DNA of 64,000 nt. It comes from Paenibacillus sp. JJ-223 (GTDB taxonomy: Bacteria; Bacillota; Bacilli; Paenibacillales; Paenibacillaceae). The translations under genes and the position numbers were made by a program. Positions 25,880 through 32,995 of this stretch are shown here, one piece after another (position 1 is the stretch's first letter; each line of letters begins with the position of its first letter). The notes under the pieces were generated by a model, which searched no databases, was not told the DNA's origin, and worked only from the letters and a program-made list of their open reading frames with translations. The DNA lies in NCBI RefSeq assembly GCF_927798175.1, contig NZ_CAKMMP010000007.1, positions 231,329 to 295,328 of the forward strand, read 5' to 3'.

Positions 25880-26521
25880 TTATTTTCCCGTCGAGAGAAG
25901 AAACTTCTCCAGCATGGCGGTGTCGGTAATGCTATGGTTGCAAGCTGTATCGTCCAAACACACGTACTGGCCGATGGAAGAAAAGTTGTCCGGCGAATTC
26001 CCCTTCGTCTTCACATTGAAGAATCCCAGCTCCTGATGGCGATTGCAGAACATGCAGTACCCTTTCTTGTTCGCGGCCGTGATCCGCCCCTCGATGCCGA
26101 GGAACTTGCCTTCATGCGGATATACGATGAACAAGCGGTTGGTCGCGATGTCGGTCCATCTCAAATACGTCGTATGCGCGTAATCCACCGTTTCCAGGTT
26201 CGGCAGCTTGAGCTTCTTCGCCTTCGGAAACAGCTTCTGGATTTGCTTCGCCGTCACTTGCGGAAATGGAATCAGGTGTGTTTCCAGCCGGTCCAGATAT
26301 TCCTGCAGTTCATGCGCTGCCTCGTAAGAGGACAATTGCTCCAACAGCTGCCTTTGTTCGTCAGTCAACTCGTCGAAAGCCGCAATCGCGTTCGTGACGA
26401 CCGTATGACGGACGGTTTGCAGCACTTTTCGATCCGCGACTGTGCGCAGTGTTTTCAACAGGAAATCAGCTTGTTTTTGAATGACATTCAATTGATGGTT
26501 TTGGATAAATGGTGTTTGCAT
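25880..26521 (-). CDS. fusB: FusB/FusC-family elongation factor G-binding protein
   Basis: The product from ATG 26521 is 213 residues, the FusB length. It has the helical N-domain, the 'KLFPKAKKLKLPNLE' linker and the C-terminal treble-clef zinc site with Cys at about 156, 159, 188 and 194 ('CMFC', 'YVCLDDTAC'). FusB proteins bind EF-G domains IV-V and release it from fusidic acid-stalled ribosomes, giving fusidic acid resistance; chromosomal homologues do this to varying degree. The gene has its own promoter, a 210-base leader with a peptide, and a terminator. The window also holds two EF-G-like proteins carrying the domains FusB binds. Confidence 0.85.
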   Translation of the reverse strand: MQTPFIQNHQLNVIQKQADFLLKTLRTVADRKVLQTVRHTVVTNAIAAFDELTDEQRQLLEQLSSYEAAHELQEYLDRLETHLIPFPQVTAKQIQKLFPKAKKLKLPNLETVDYAHTTYLRWTDIATNRLFIVYPHEGKFLGIEGRITAANKKGYCMFCNRHQELGFFNVKTKGNSPDNFSSIGQYVCLDDTACNHSITDTAMLEKFLLSTGK

Positions 26522-26532
26522 GGCTTTCAGCC

Positions 26533-26658
26533 CCTTATTTTTATTGGAAAAGCAAATAAGGTGCAAAGCCTGCGGGATGAAACATTATGGTCAATTCAGG
26601 GCGATCGATTCTCTTCTCGTCGCGCCCTACACAAAGTCCGCCCCTATTCAGGCTTTGC
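26533..26658 (-). promoter_or_regulatory. Structured attenuator upstream of the fusB-like gene
   Basis: In the leader, GCAAAGCCTG at the end of the leader peptide (26649-26658) pairs with CAGGCTTTGC (26563-26572) and encloses an AGGGCG/CGCCCT hairpin. Next, CCTTATTT (26554-26561) pairs with AAATAAGG (26533-26540), which contains part of the ribosome binding site. The GGCTTT of the first 3' arm can instead pair with AAAGCC just before the start codon, giving two exclusive folds. Confidence 0.7.
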
Positions 26659-26707
26659 GTAAGGCCTTTCTAGTGAACGAGCAATCCGGCACTGCCAATA
26701 TTGCCAC
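26648..26707 (-). CDS. Leader peptide of the fusB-like gene
   Basis: A 19-codon frame, MAILAVPDCSFTRKALRKA, starts with GTG seven bases after GGGGG and about 26 bases after the predicted transcription start. Its stop codon lies inside the first arm of the attenuator stem, so ribosome position on the peptide would decide which fold forms. Staphylococcal fusB is likewise preceded by a leader peptide and regulated by attenuation. Confidence 0.65.
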   Translation of the reverse strand: MAILAVPDCSFTRKALRKA

Positions 26708-26739
26708 GGTATAACCCCCAATACAGTAGATATACTGGA

Positions 26740-26769
26740 ATTATAGCAGGATTTGGGTTATTCGGGCAA
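26740..26769 (-). promoter_or_regulatory. Promoter of the fusB-like gene
   Basis: On the minus strand TTGCCC (26764-26769) and TATAAT (26740-26745) are 18 bases apart. The start site should fall near 26733, leaving a leader of about 210 bases. Confidence 0.7.
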
Positions 26770-26778
26770 TGGTTCAAC

Positions 26779-27075
26779 CTAGGAAGAATGGCAATAAACG
26801 ATCGAACCTTCAGGTATCGATTCCGATGGGATTCCTTTGCCTAAACAGATGCCGATATTCTTTTTTCCAATAATGGAATAACTGATTTGAAAAGAAACCA
26901 CTTCGAAAATTTGCTCTTCCATGTCTGGTTTTATGATCATAATCCGTTCCCCGATCATCTCTTTGATCTGTGCAGGCATGATGTCATCCAAGTCCGGATT
27001 AGCACCGGCAACAATGGTTCCATACTCCGGTGTATCAAACACCAAACCAACTCTAAAAAGCATTCCAGCATTCAT
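26779..27075 (-). CDS. Hypothetical protein
   Basis: A 98-residue protein starting at ATG 27075 after AAGGAGGTCG ('MNAGMLFRVGLVFDTPEYGT', 'MPAQIKEMIGERIMIIKP', 'GICLGKGIPSESIPEGSIVY'). It looks like a small all-beta fold; I do not recognise the family. It follows another hypothetical gene by 125 bases on the same strand. Confidence 0.6.
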   Translation of the reverse strand: MNAGMLFRVGLVFDTPEYGTIVAGANPDLDDIMPAQIKEMIGERIMIIKPDMEEQIFEVVSFQISYSIIGKKNIGICLGKGIPSESIPEGSIVYCHSS

Positions 27076-27200
27076 CGGCGCGACCTCCTTAGAACTTGCA
27101 CTATACTCATATCTAATACAGCATCCACTTGATTCTGTGAGCTTGGTAGGCCGCTGCATCGAATAAACGGAACTACATACAAAGTGTTGTCCGCTCTGTC

Positions 27201-27680
27201 TCAACATTCATATTTCAAATATCTTAATCGGTGTAGAGTTGTACCATGCTGCTCCATTTTGATATCAAAGATCTCATTCTCCAAGATCTGAAATATGATC
27301 GTTTCTCCCCATTCATCTATCGGCTTAATCCCCTTGGAATGCAAGTATTTCAACCCTTCATCTATGCCCCTAACTTCTGTATTCTTCCCGCCGTTATCAT
27401 CATAATCCCTATATACAAGCCCTTCGGCAATCCAAAATGTTTTAACTTTGTATCGTTCAGATAACTGAAGCGGGAATTTCTCATCGTAGATAAATCGCCC
27501 TTGGGTATCCACAATGATGACCCAAGAATCGTGTATTCCGACTCCAAGAGCATCTCCCATGTTAACGGAAGTGACATCTTCAAAATATAATCCTTCTTCC
27601 GATTTGTGAAAAATATCCAAAATCTGATCAACATCATTCAATTCTGCTTGAATGCAGAGCAACCCGATATTCCACGCCAT
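27201..27680 (-). CDS. Hypothetical protein
   Basis: A 159-residue acidic soluble protein that I do not recognise. Features are an N-terminal 'MAWNIGLLCIQAELNDVDQIL', a 'DSWVIIVDTQGRFIYDEKFP' strand and 'VKTFWIAEGLVYRDYDDNGGK'. GGAGGCGG precedes the ATG. The pattern 'F..LFY.DY' with a 'G.LG.' surface occurs in small immunity-like or SMI1-like proteins, but the support here is weak. Confidence 0.6.
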   Translation of the reverse strand: MAWNIGLLCIQAELNDVDQILDIFHKSEEGLYFEDVTSVNMGDALGVGIHDSWVIIVDTQGRFIYDEKFPLQLSERYKVKTFWIAEGLVYRDYDDNGGKNTEVRGIDEGLKYLHSKGIKPIDEWGETIIFQILENEIFDIKMEQHGTTLHRLRYLKYEC

Positions 27681-27875
27681 ATGTTTGCCGCCTCCAATAC
27701 AAATTTAAATTCATGATTGCTTTCCGTGAAAGCATACTCTTTAATATATTCTCATTAACTTCATAGGGAAGTCTACTCATATGAACTTCAAATATAGAGT
27801 TGAATATCTCATTCGTGTAATTTAAAGTTCGTTACTTGATCATAGGGGATAATAACTGCTCGTTTTTATTTAAGG

Positions 27876-27904
27876 TTGAATACATGGAGAATGATTTGTA
27901 TAAT
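27876..27904 (+). promoter_or_regulatory. Promoter of the SMR efflux operon with adjoining dyad
   Basis: TTGAAT (27876-27881) and TATAAT (27899-27904) are 17 bases apart. Directly after it GGAAAACA and TGTTTTCC form a dyad (about 27906-27941), placed where the TetR-type regulator of the operon could bind. Confidence 0.75.
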
Positions 27905-27973
27905 GGAAAACAAGGAAAACGTAATGATATTTTTGTTTTCCTCGCTAATGTATAAAGAAAGGAGCTCAAATCA

Positions 27974-28363
27974 TTGGGAAAAACATTGAAGACAGCCATG
28001 CTGGTCACCGATCTGGGATTCGTCGTGTACTGGCTTATCGTATTTCTTCAGCTGCTGCCGAAGGAGTTTCTCTACAAGGATTACGATAATGAAATGATGG
28101 TGGCATGGAATTTATCGTTTATTCCGCTGGACTTGTTGATCTCTTTTACCGGGTTAACGAGCATTTATGTTTATCAGAAGCGGCGGCAATTTGGAATTTC
28201 CTTGGGGATCATATCGTTAACGCTCACGTTTTGTTCTGGCTTGCAAGCCATCGCGTTCTGGGGACTGCGGCATGATTTTGATGTGTCATGGTGGATACCG
28301 AATTTGTTCTTGATGATTTACCCGCTGTTCTTCCTGCCTCGATTAATTCGGAAAATAAGCTAG
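27974..28363 (+). CDS. DUF5360/YvaD-like membrane protein
   Basis: A 129-residue protein with four membrane helices ('MLVTDLGFVVYWLIVFLQLL', 'SFIPLDLLISFTGLTSIYVY', 'ISLGIISLTLTFCSGLQAIAFW', 'WIPNLFLMIYPLFFLPRLI'). It fits B. subtilis YvaD, which lies beside an SMR transporter and a TetR regulator as here. The start appears to be TTG at 27974, nine bases after AGGAG. It is the first gene of a three-gene operon. Confidence 0.75.
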   Translation: MGKTLKTAMLVTDLGFVVYWLIVFLQLLPKEFLYKDYDNEMMVAWNLSFIPLDLLISFTGLTSIYVYQKRRQFGISLGIISLTLTFCSGLQAIAFWGLRHDFDVSWWIPNLFLMIYPLFFLPRLIRKIS

Positions 28364-28382
28364 GATGGGATGTGAGCCTTTT

Positions 28383-28952
28383 ATGAAACAGAGAATTATG
28401 GAAGCTGTCAGGGAAGAAATCATGAAGCGGGGGCTGAAGTTTTCGCTTCGGGATATCGCTGCCAGTCTGGGGATGAGCACGAAGACAATATACCAATTCT
28501 ATGAGTCAAAAGAGCAAATGATTAGCTATCTGATCGATCAATCCATTGCGGATATGCGGGAAGCCGAGCAGGAAGTGATGAACGATGCTTCATTGACTGA
28601 CGTAGAGAAACTGAGAAGGGCATTAGTCATTTTGCCTCAAGGATTCGTAATTAAAGACGTTCGTGTTCTTCATGAATTAAAACAACGCTATCCGCAATTG
28701 TGGCATGAGGTGGATACATACTTAAACCATGAATGGGATAACATTCGGATCTTGATCCGGGAAGGAGTCGCGGCAGGAAGCCTCCGGCCATTTCATGTCG
28801 AGCTATTCATTCAGACTTACATCGGGGCTTTAAACCAGCTTATGGACATACATGTCGCGAACAAAATCGGATTGTCCCTGGATAAGGTATTGGCGCAAAT
28901 GGTCGAGTTCTTGATGCAGGGGATTTTAAATGAGGGGAATGGATCGGAATGA
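28383..28952 (+). CDS. TetR/AcrR family regulator (YvaF-like)
   Basis: A 189-residue regulator with an N-terminal TetR helix-turn-helix ('GLKFSLRDIAASLGMSTKTI' then 'YQFYESKEQM') and a helical ligand-binding region. The ATG at 28383 is preferred because homologues begin 'MKQRIMEAV'; an upstream ATG at 28365 lacks a ribosome binding site. It overlaps the SMR gene (ATGA) and likely represses the operon until a toxic cation appears. Confidence 0.85.
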   Translation: MKQRIMEAVREEIMKRGLKFSLRDIAASLGMSTKTIYQFYESKEQMISYLIDQSIADMREAEQEVMNDASLTDVEKLRRALVILPQGFVIKDVRVLHELKQRYPQLWHEVDTYLNHEWDNIRILIREGVAAGSLRPFHVELFIQTYIGALNQLMDIHVANKIGLSLDKVLAQMVEFLMQGILNEGNGSE

Positions 28953-29287
28953 AGCCGTACCTTTTTTTGCTTGTGGCTATTGTTGGCGAACTGCTGGGTA
29001 CATCGATGCTGAAATTATCGAACGGATTTACGAAATTATATCCAAGTATTGCGGTGGTCATCTGTTTTGGGCTGGCTTTCTATATGCTTTCCTTGAGTTT
29101 GCAACACATTTCCCTAGGCATCGCTTACGCGATATGGTCGGGGGTAGGAACGCTGGCTACGGTGATCATCGGGATTCTGATATGGAAGGAAAAGGTGGGT
29201 TTAATAACGGTTCTTGGTATTGCGCTCGTTATTGCAGGCGTTGTATTGATCAATCTTGGCTCTTCTCCTATGGAACAGGAAGCTTAA
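28949..29287 (+). CDS. Small multidrug resistance (SMR) efflux protein (YvaE-like)
   Basis: A 112-residue four-helix protein with the essential membrane Glu at position 14 ('AIVGELLGTSMLKLS') and the conserved 'GIAYAIWSGVGTLATVIIG' and 'GIALVIAGVVLINL' segments. SMR proteins work as antiparallel dimers exchanging protons for quaternary ammonium or guanidinium compounds. A single subunit gene suggests a homodimer. A GCAGCCG/CGGCTGC hairpin at 29369-29394 may end the transcript, though it lacks a T run. Confidence 0.9.
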   Translation: MKPYLFLLVAIVGELLGTSMLKLSNGFTKLYPSIAVVICFGLAFYMLSLSLQHISLGIAYAIWSGVGTLATVIIGILIWKEKVGLITVLGIALVIAGVVLINLGSSPMEQEA

Positions 29288-29434
29288 CAAAAGAGAGCAT
29301 CGTCGCCGCGATTTGAAGACATCTTCCAAAACGGAGCGCTTTAAAGCCCACCCGTTGGTTAAACTAAAGCAGCCGATCTTTTGGGGCCGGCTGCCGAGTC
29401 ATCGTTATTTCAAAACATCAGCACAATACCCATT

Positions 29435-29557
29435 TTATTTTAGTATGATGCCTACTGACCTTGCAATCCAATAAAAGATTTCGCCGATTGTTATTACTTT
29501 TTCAGCATTATTAATTTTATCATCAATTTCGTCTTTGCTATTTTTATCAGTGAGCAT
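29435..29557 (-). CDS. Possible small protein, 40 residues
   Basis: ATG at 29557 follows AAAAGGGGATAG and opens a 40-codon frame: a charged N-terminus ('MLTDKNSKDEIDDKINNAEK') then a hydrophobic, amphipathic end ('ITIGEIFYWIARSVGIILK'). It lies directly after another short hydrophobic frame. No homologue is recognised. A short secreted or membrane-acting peptide is possible. Confidence 0.4.
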   Translation of the reverse strand: MLTDKNSKDEIDDKINNAEKVITIGEIFYWIARSVGIILK

Positions 29558-29564
29558 TTTAAAT

Positions 29565-29654
29565 CTATCCCCTTTTCAGTTGATTCAATCCTGTTCTTAT
29601 CGCAACAAGTACAGACGCAGCTAAAACCAGCCAAAATTCGTTATACTCTCCCAA
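29565..29654 (-). CDS. Possible 29-residue membrane peptide
   Basis: A frame from TTG 29654 encodes a short peptide with one membrane segment ('EFWLVLAASVLVAIRTGLNQ') and a basic end. Its stop overlaps the ribosome binding site of the next small frame, seven bases away, suggesting coupling. It lacks a clear ribosome binding site of its own, so the start is uncertain. Confidence 0.28.
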   Translation of the reverse strand: MGEYNEFWLVLAASVLVAIRTGLNQLKRG

Positions 29655-29720
29655 GTAACGGATGTAAAAAACTGTATAACGTGTAGTAGTCCCCTATAAG
29701 TAAATTCACTGATTCTTATA

Positions 29721-29773
29721 TTAAAGCAACCGGTTAAACACCTGTTAAATCCATTCTTAACATCACCTTAATT
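29721..29773. promoter_or_regulatory. TTAA direct repeats, possible OmpR-type regulator site
   Basis: TTAAAG, TTAAAC, TTAAAT, TTAACA and TTAATT start at 29721, 29734, 29745, 29757 and 29768, the last four at 11-12 base steps. Helical-turn-spaced TTAA(C/A) boxes are typical of PhoP/VanR-class binding sites. They lie between the response regulator gene and the small frames. Confidence 0.4.
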
Positions 29774-29813
29774 CAGGTTGATTAATCATTTCAGTACACG
29801 GATTTCATCTAAG

Positions 29814-30506
29814 TTAAGCTTCAATCTTATACCCCACACCCCATACAGTTTGAATGAGCTTATAGCCTAATATCTTGTCTACTTTTTCTCTTAGATTACT
29901 GATGTGCACCATCACCGTATTATTGCCCTCATAAGACTTTTCCTTCCATACCTTTTGAAAAATGTCTTCGGCAGCAAATACCTGACCCGGATGACTTGCA
30001 AGTAAATATAGAATATCAAACTCTTTTGCGGTGAGAACGATTTTTTCTTCATTGTACCTTACTTCGTAACGTCTATGATCAATGGTGAGTGGTCCGTACT
30101 TCAAAACGGAAGGATCTTCATACGTACTTTTATTTGCTGGGTAAGCCCGTCTCAATAATCCTTTTACTCTAATTACTAACTCCAGTAGATGAAACGGCTT
30201 GGTCATGTAATCATCCGCACCGATCAATAAACCTTCTATTCTATCCATATCCTCTGACTTGGCGCTGAGCATGAGAATCGGAATATCCTCACTCCTCTTC
30301 CTTACTTCCTTAGAGAAGGTGAGTCCGTCCATCTCGGGCATCATCACATCTACAATCATCAGATTTATTTCCTGTTCCTCAATGAATTGCAAAGCTTCCC
30401 GTCCATTAGATGCAGTCAATACAGTATAACCCTCTTGTCGAAGTGCAAGCGCCACAAGTCTTACAATTTCAAGATCATCGTCTACCACCAATATATTAGC
30501 ATTCAT
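29814..30506 (-). CDS. VanR-like response regulator
   Basis: A 230-residue OmpR-family regulator with 'LVVDDD' acid pocket, phospho-acceptor Asp53 ('MIVDVMMPEMDG'), Lys103 ('YMTKPFHLLEL') and a winged helix ending 'QTVWGVGYKIEA'. The overall sequence fits the VanR group. ATG follows GGAGAATAAGG and lies inside the last codons of the kinase gene (11-base overlap). The kinase-first order is the reverse of the van operons. Confidence 0.85.
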   Translation of the reverse strand: MNANILVVDDDLEIVRLVALALRQEGYTVLTASNGREALQFIEEQEINLMIVDVMMPEMDGLTFSKEVRKRSEDIPILMLSAKSEDMDRIEGLLIGADDYMTKPFHLLELVIRVKGLLRRAYPANKSTYEDPSVLKYGPLTIDHRRYEVRYNEEKIVLTAKEFDILYLLASHPGQVFAAEDIFQKVWKEKSYEGNNTVMVHISNLREKVDKILGYKLIQTVWGVGYKIEA

Positions 30507-31611
30507 CCTTATTCTCCTTTTTCAAAAACAACGTAAAGAAAGCTGTCCCGCTCACATCACTTTCCACCCAAATTTCCCCTTGATGAAGTTCAACAATATT
30601 TTTTGCAATAGCTAGACCAAGCCCTGAACCTGCCTCGGTACGTGCTTGATCCGCTCGATAAAACCGCTCGAAAACATAAGGAATTGCATACGGAGGAATT
30701 GGTTTCCCATAATTTCTTACTTCGATACGGATCCCACGTGTATCCTCCTGAAGCTGTATGTCAATCCATTTTCCATCCGCACCGTATTGTAGAGCGTTAT
30801 TTATAAGATTTTCGTAAACTCGTACTAATTTCTCAGCATCTGCATGTAGCCAAACTTCACTATCTGGTAAGAATAAACGATACTCCATACGCCTTGCTTT
30901 AAACTCAGGAATAAACTGTGCAGCAAGCTGTTGAAGCATTCTGGTCAAATTTACCTGTTCTTTATGAAGCGAAAGTTTTGGACTTTTAGTACGAACATAC
31001 TCAAAAAGTTCATTAACAAGACGATCTAAATTTTTGCTTTTCTCATAGATTATAGACGTATAGTATCGCATCTCCACTTCATCTTGGTAACGATCTTGTT
31101 CAATAATATAGAGATAACCAAGAATTGATGTTAGAGGCGTACGTAGATCATGGGATACCGAAGTAATAAGCTCATTCTTAGATTCTTCTGCTGCTCTCTC
31201 CTGCTGAAGGGAAAGCTCTAGCTGCTCAACGAGTTTATTGATGTTCTGTGCCAGACCTCCAAAAACCGAATCCTGTTCGCTAACAGGCAATTTTAAGTTT
31301 CGATTTCCTTCTACCATGGATTGAAGGGTTTGGGATAACTCCGCATAGTAACGAAAAGACCGCCGAGACACTATGAATAGATTGAATATGAAGGTAAAGA
31401 AAAAAACAAGGAACATAATAGAAAACACCTTGGGCAGCAATCCGTTAAGTTCATAAATTAAACTCATTATGAAGTTATATAATCCCTCTGAAATAGCTCT
31501 TACAATCAAGATAACAGCCATAAGTAAAAAACAAATTATTAACGCAAATACTGCGTTGAGACTAACAAATCTCGCCAGTTCCAAACGCATTCTCTTGTAT
31601 TTCGTTTCCAT
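30496..31611 (-). CDS. VanS-like sensor histidine kinase
   Basis: A 371-residue kinase with two membrane helices (about residues 20-40 and 60-82), a short extracellular loop, HAMP-like linker, H-box 'VSHDLRTPLTSILGYL' (His154) and ATPase motifs 'NLINNALQYGADG', 'YVFERFYRAD' and 'GSGLGLAIAK'. ATG 31611 follows GGGGTGGAG; a GTG at 31620 is possible. It pairs with the regulator downstream. Short-loop VanS-like kinases respond to cell-wall-active compounds, but no vanHAX genes are present here. Confidence 0.85.
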   Translation of the reverse strand: METKYKRMRLELARFVSLNAVFALIICFLLMAVILIVRAISEGLYNFIMSLIYELNGLLPKVFSIMFLVFFFTFIFNLFIVSRRSFRYYAELSQTLQSMVEGNRNLKLPVSEQDSVFGGLAQNINKLVEQLELSLQQERAAEESKNELITSVSHDLRTPLTSILGYLYIIEQDRYQDEVEMRYYTSIIYEKSKNLDRLVNELFEYVRTKSPKLSLHKEQVNLTRMLQQLAAQFIPEFKARRMEYRLFLPDSEVWLHADAEKLVRVYENLINNALQYGADGKWIDIQLQEDTRGIRIEVRNYGKPIPPYAIPYVFERFYRADQARTEAGSGLGLAIAKNIVELHQGEIWVESDVSGTAFFTLFLKKENKDEC

Positions 31612-31839
31612 CCAATCCACTCCACCCCGTACTTCAATTTATGAATATATTATTGTACGCAAATAACCATTTTATAAACATACCATATAACTTATATACG
31701 ACATGCCCGGCATTTTCCACTGCTTCAGCTCACCCTAAAAATAAAAACTTTAGAATTCTTTATTTTCAATTTAAGCTTTCTAAATGTTCTCCTTGTAAAC
31801 TGGTTACAAATCAGCTGATACAACAAAGGAGAGAGTTTT

Positions 31840-32391
31840 ATGGATTTGTTATACACTATTCCACCAATAGCCGTGTTAATCCCATTAGCACTGCTATATA
31901 TCATTTTTAGAGTGGTCACTCATAAAAAAAATAAGATAACATTACTTGAAGTTTTATTTTTTTGCTATGCGTTAGGTGTCATTTATTTTGTATTTTTACC
32001 TATAGAGCTAACCTTCGGCATTCACCGTAATCAAGCTCCTTGGTACAGTTCAATTAATTTTATCCCCATTTTAACAATTGATATGACAAGTTTTATATTA
32101 AATATCATTCTATTTATGCCATTGGGTGTTTTCGTATGGCTTGCGCCTCGCGGCATCTTTTCCTTAAAACAAGCAATACGAATAGGACTGACCGTATCAT
32201 TCGGCATTGAGTTTATGCAGCTGATCCTTAAATTAATTCTAGGCAGTTCAAGAAGTATTGACATCAATGACCTTATAGCTAACACGATAGGGTGTGTTGT
32301 AGGTTACCTCATAATCCAACAAGTTATCAAAATAGGACCGATCAAGAACCTTTTACGTTGGATTTCCCCTAACAATCAACGACTATCTTAG
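31840..32391 (+). CDS. VanZ family membrane protein
   Basis: A 183-residue protein with five membrane helices and the VanZ pattern 'NFIPILTIDMTSFILNIILF', 'PLGVFVWLAPRGI', 'SFGIEFMQLIL' and 'SRSIDINDLIANTIGCVVGY'. VanZ homologues confer low-level teicoplanin tolerance or act on lipid/peptidoglycan precursors. It is divergent from the VanS/VanR-like pair, which is its likely regulator. GGAGAGAG precedes the ATG. Confidence 0.88.
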   Translation: MDLLYTIPPIAVLIPLALLYIIFRVVTHKKNKITLLEVLFFCYALGVIYFVFLPIELTFGIHRNQAPWYSSINFIPILTIDMTSFILNIILFMPLGVFVWLAPRGIFSLKQAIRIGLTVSFGIEFMQLILKLILGSSRSIDINDLIANTIGCVVGYLIIQQVIKIGPIKNLLRWISPNNQRLS

Positions 32392-32402
32392 AGAATATAG
32401 AT

Positions 32403-32461
32403 AAAAACAAAAAAGACAAGGCATCGAACCGAGGGATCTCCTTAAACAGTTCATGCCTTGT
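32403..32461 (-). terminator. Terminator-like stem downstream of vanZ
   Basis: ACAAGGCAT (32416-32424) and ATGCCTTGT (32453-32461) pair across a 28-base partly paired loop. The T-rich run is on the minus strand side (32403-32414), so it mainly serves leftward transcription. Confidence 0.55.
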
Positions 32462-32572
32462 ATTAATCTGAGGCTCAGTTTGCTCACCTTATCCAGATAA
32501 CTGCCAATAACTTAAGAAACATTCAAATAAGTATTATTGGGAACTGTTAGACTAACCTGCTTCGTTAATTGA

Positions 32573-32604
32573 ACAAAAGCAGCCGATTCCATTTCGGCTG
32601 CTTT
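32573..32604 (-). terminator. Hairpin with T tail downstream of the 35-residue gene
   Basis: On the minus strand AGCAGCCGA-N7-TCGGCTGCT is followed by TTTG. It could end the transcript of the small gene at 32765-32872, leaving a 3' tail of about 160 bases. Confidence 0.55.
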
Positions 32605-32623
32605 CGGTCCCATGCAGGCATGA

Positions 32624-32661
32624 ACCAGGGAACAAGCCGCGCAGCCCGCTTTCTCCCTGGT
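32624..32661. other. Stable stem-loop, possible structured RNA
   Basis: ACCAGGGA-AC-AAGC, a 10-base loop, GCTT-TC-TCCCTGGT form a 12-pair stem with one symmetric internal loop. It lies in the 3' tail of the small minus-strand gene, or in an antisense RNA opposite it. Confidence 0.4.
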
Positions 32662-32764
32662 CCCTTTAGTCTGCCTGATCTCATTCATGAATTTTCCTCA
32701 CTCACCTCTAGAAACGGAAGTCGAGGTAGTTCGCATGTTTTATGCAATGACATCGTTTACACTC

Positions 32765-32872
32765 CTACTGAAGTTGCCTCTTTAAGTACACGTATATTGT
32801 AAGCGGAACAAAGAGGACGATTAACAGCAGGCAGTCCCCGATGCCCGCCGCAAGGTCGGCTGCGCCTCTCAT
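32765..32872 (-). CDS. 35-residue hydrophobic protein, possible type I toxin
   Basis: A GAGAGGAGG site seven bases before ATG opens a 35-codon frame. The product has a short polar start, one membrane helix ('CLLLIVLFVPLTIYVY') and a basic tail ('LKRQLQ'), the shape of TxpA/BsrG-like and holin-like small toxins. The stop is followed by about 160 bases containing two strong hairpins, as in type I toxin messages. No matching antisense promoter was identified with confidence, so the role is open. Confidence 0.55.
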   Translation of the reverse strand: MRGAADLAAGIGDCLLLIVLFVPLTIYVYLKRQLQ

Positions 32873-32995
32873 AGGCATTCCTCCTCTCGGTCAGTGATGT
32901 GTGGGTATCTGCTGCTATTCTAAACTAATAATCCTGACAACATCGTTGTCAGGATTTCAACGTAATACATATCTTTTTCTACCTCTTGTAGAATA

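Noticed and set aside
29814..32391. Considered a full glycopeptide resistance operon
   Set aside because: No vanH, ligase, vanX or vanY homologue lies nearby; only sensor, regulator and VanZ.
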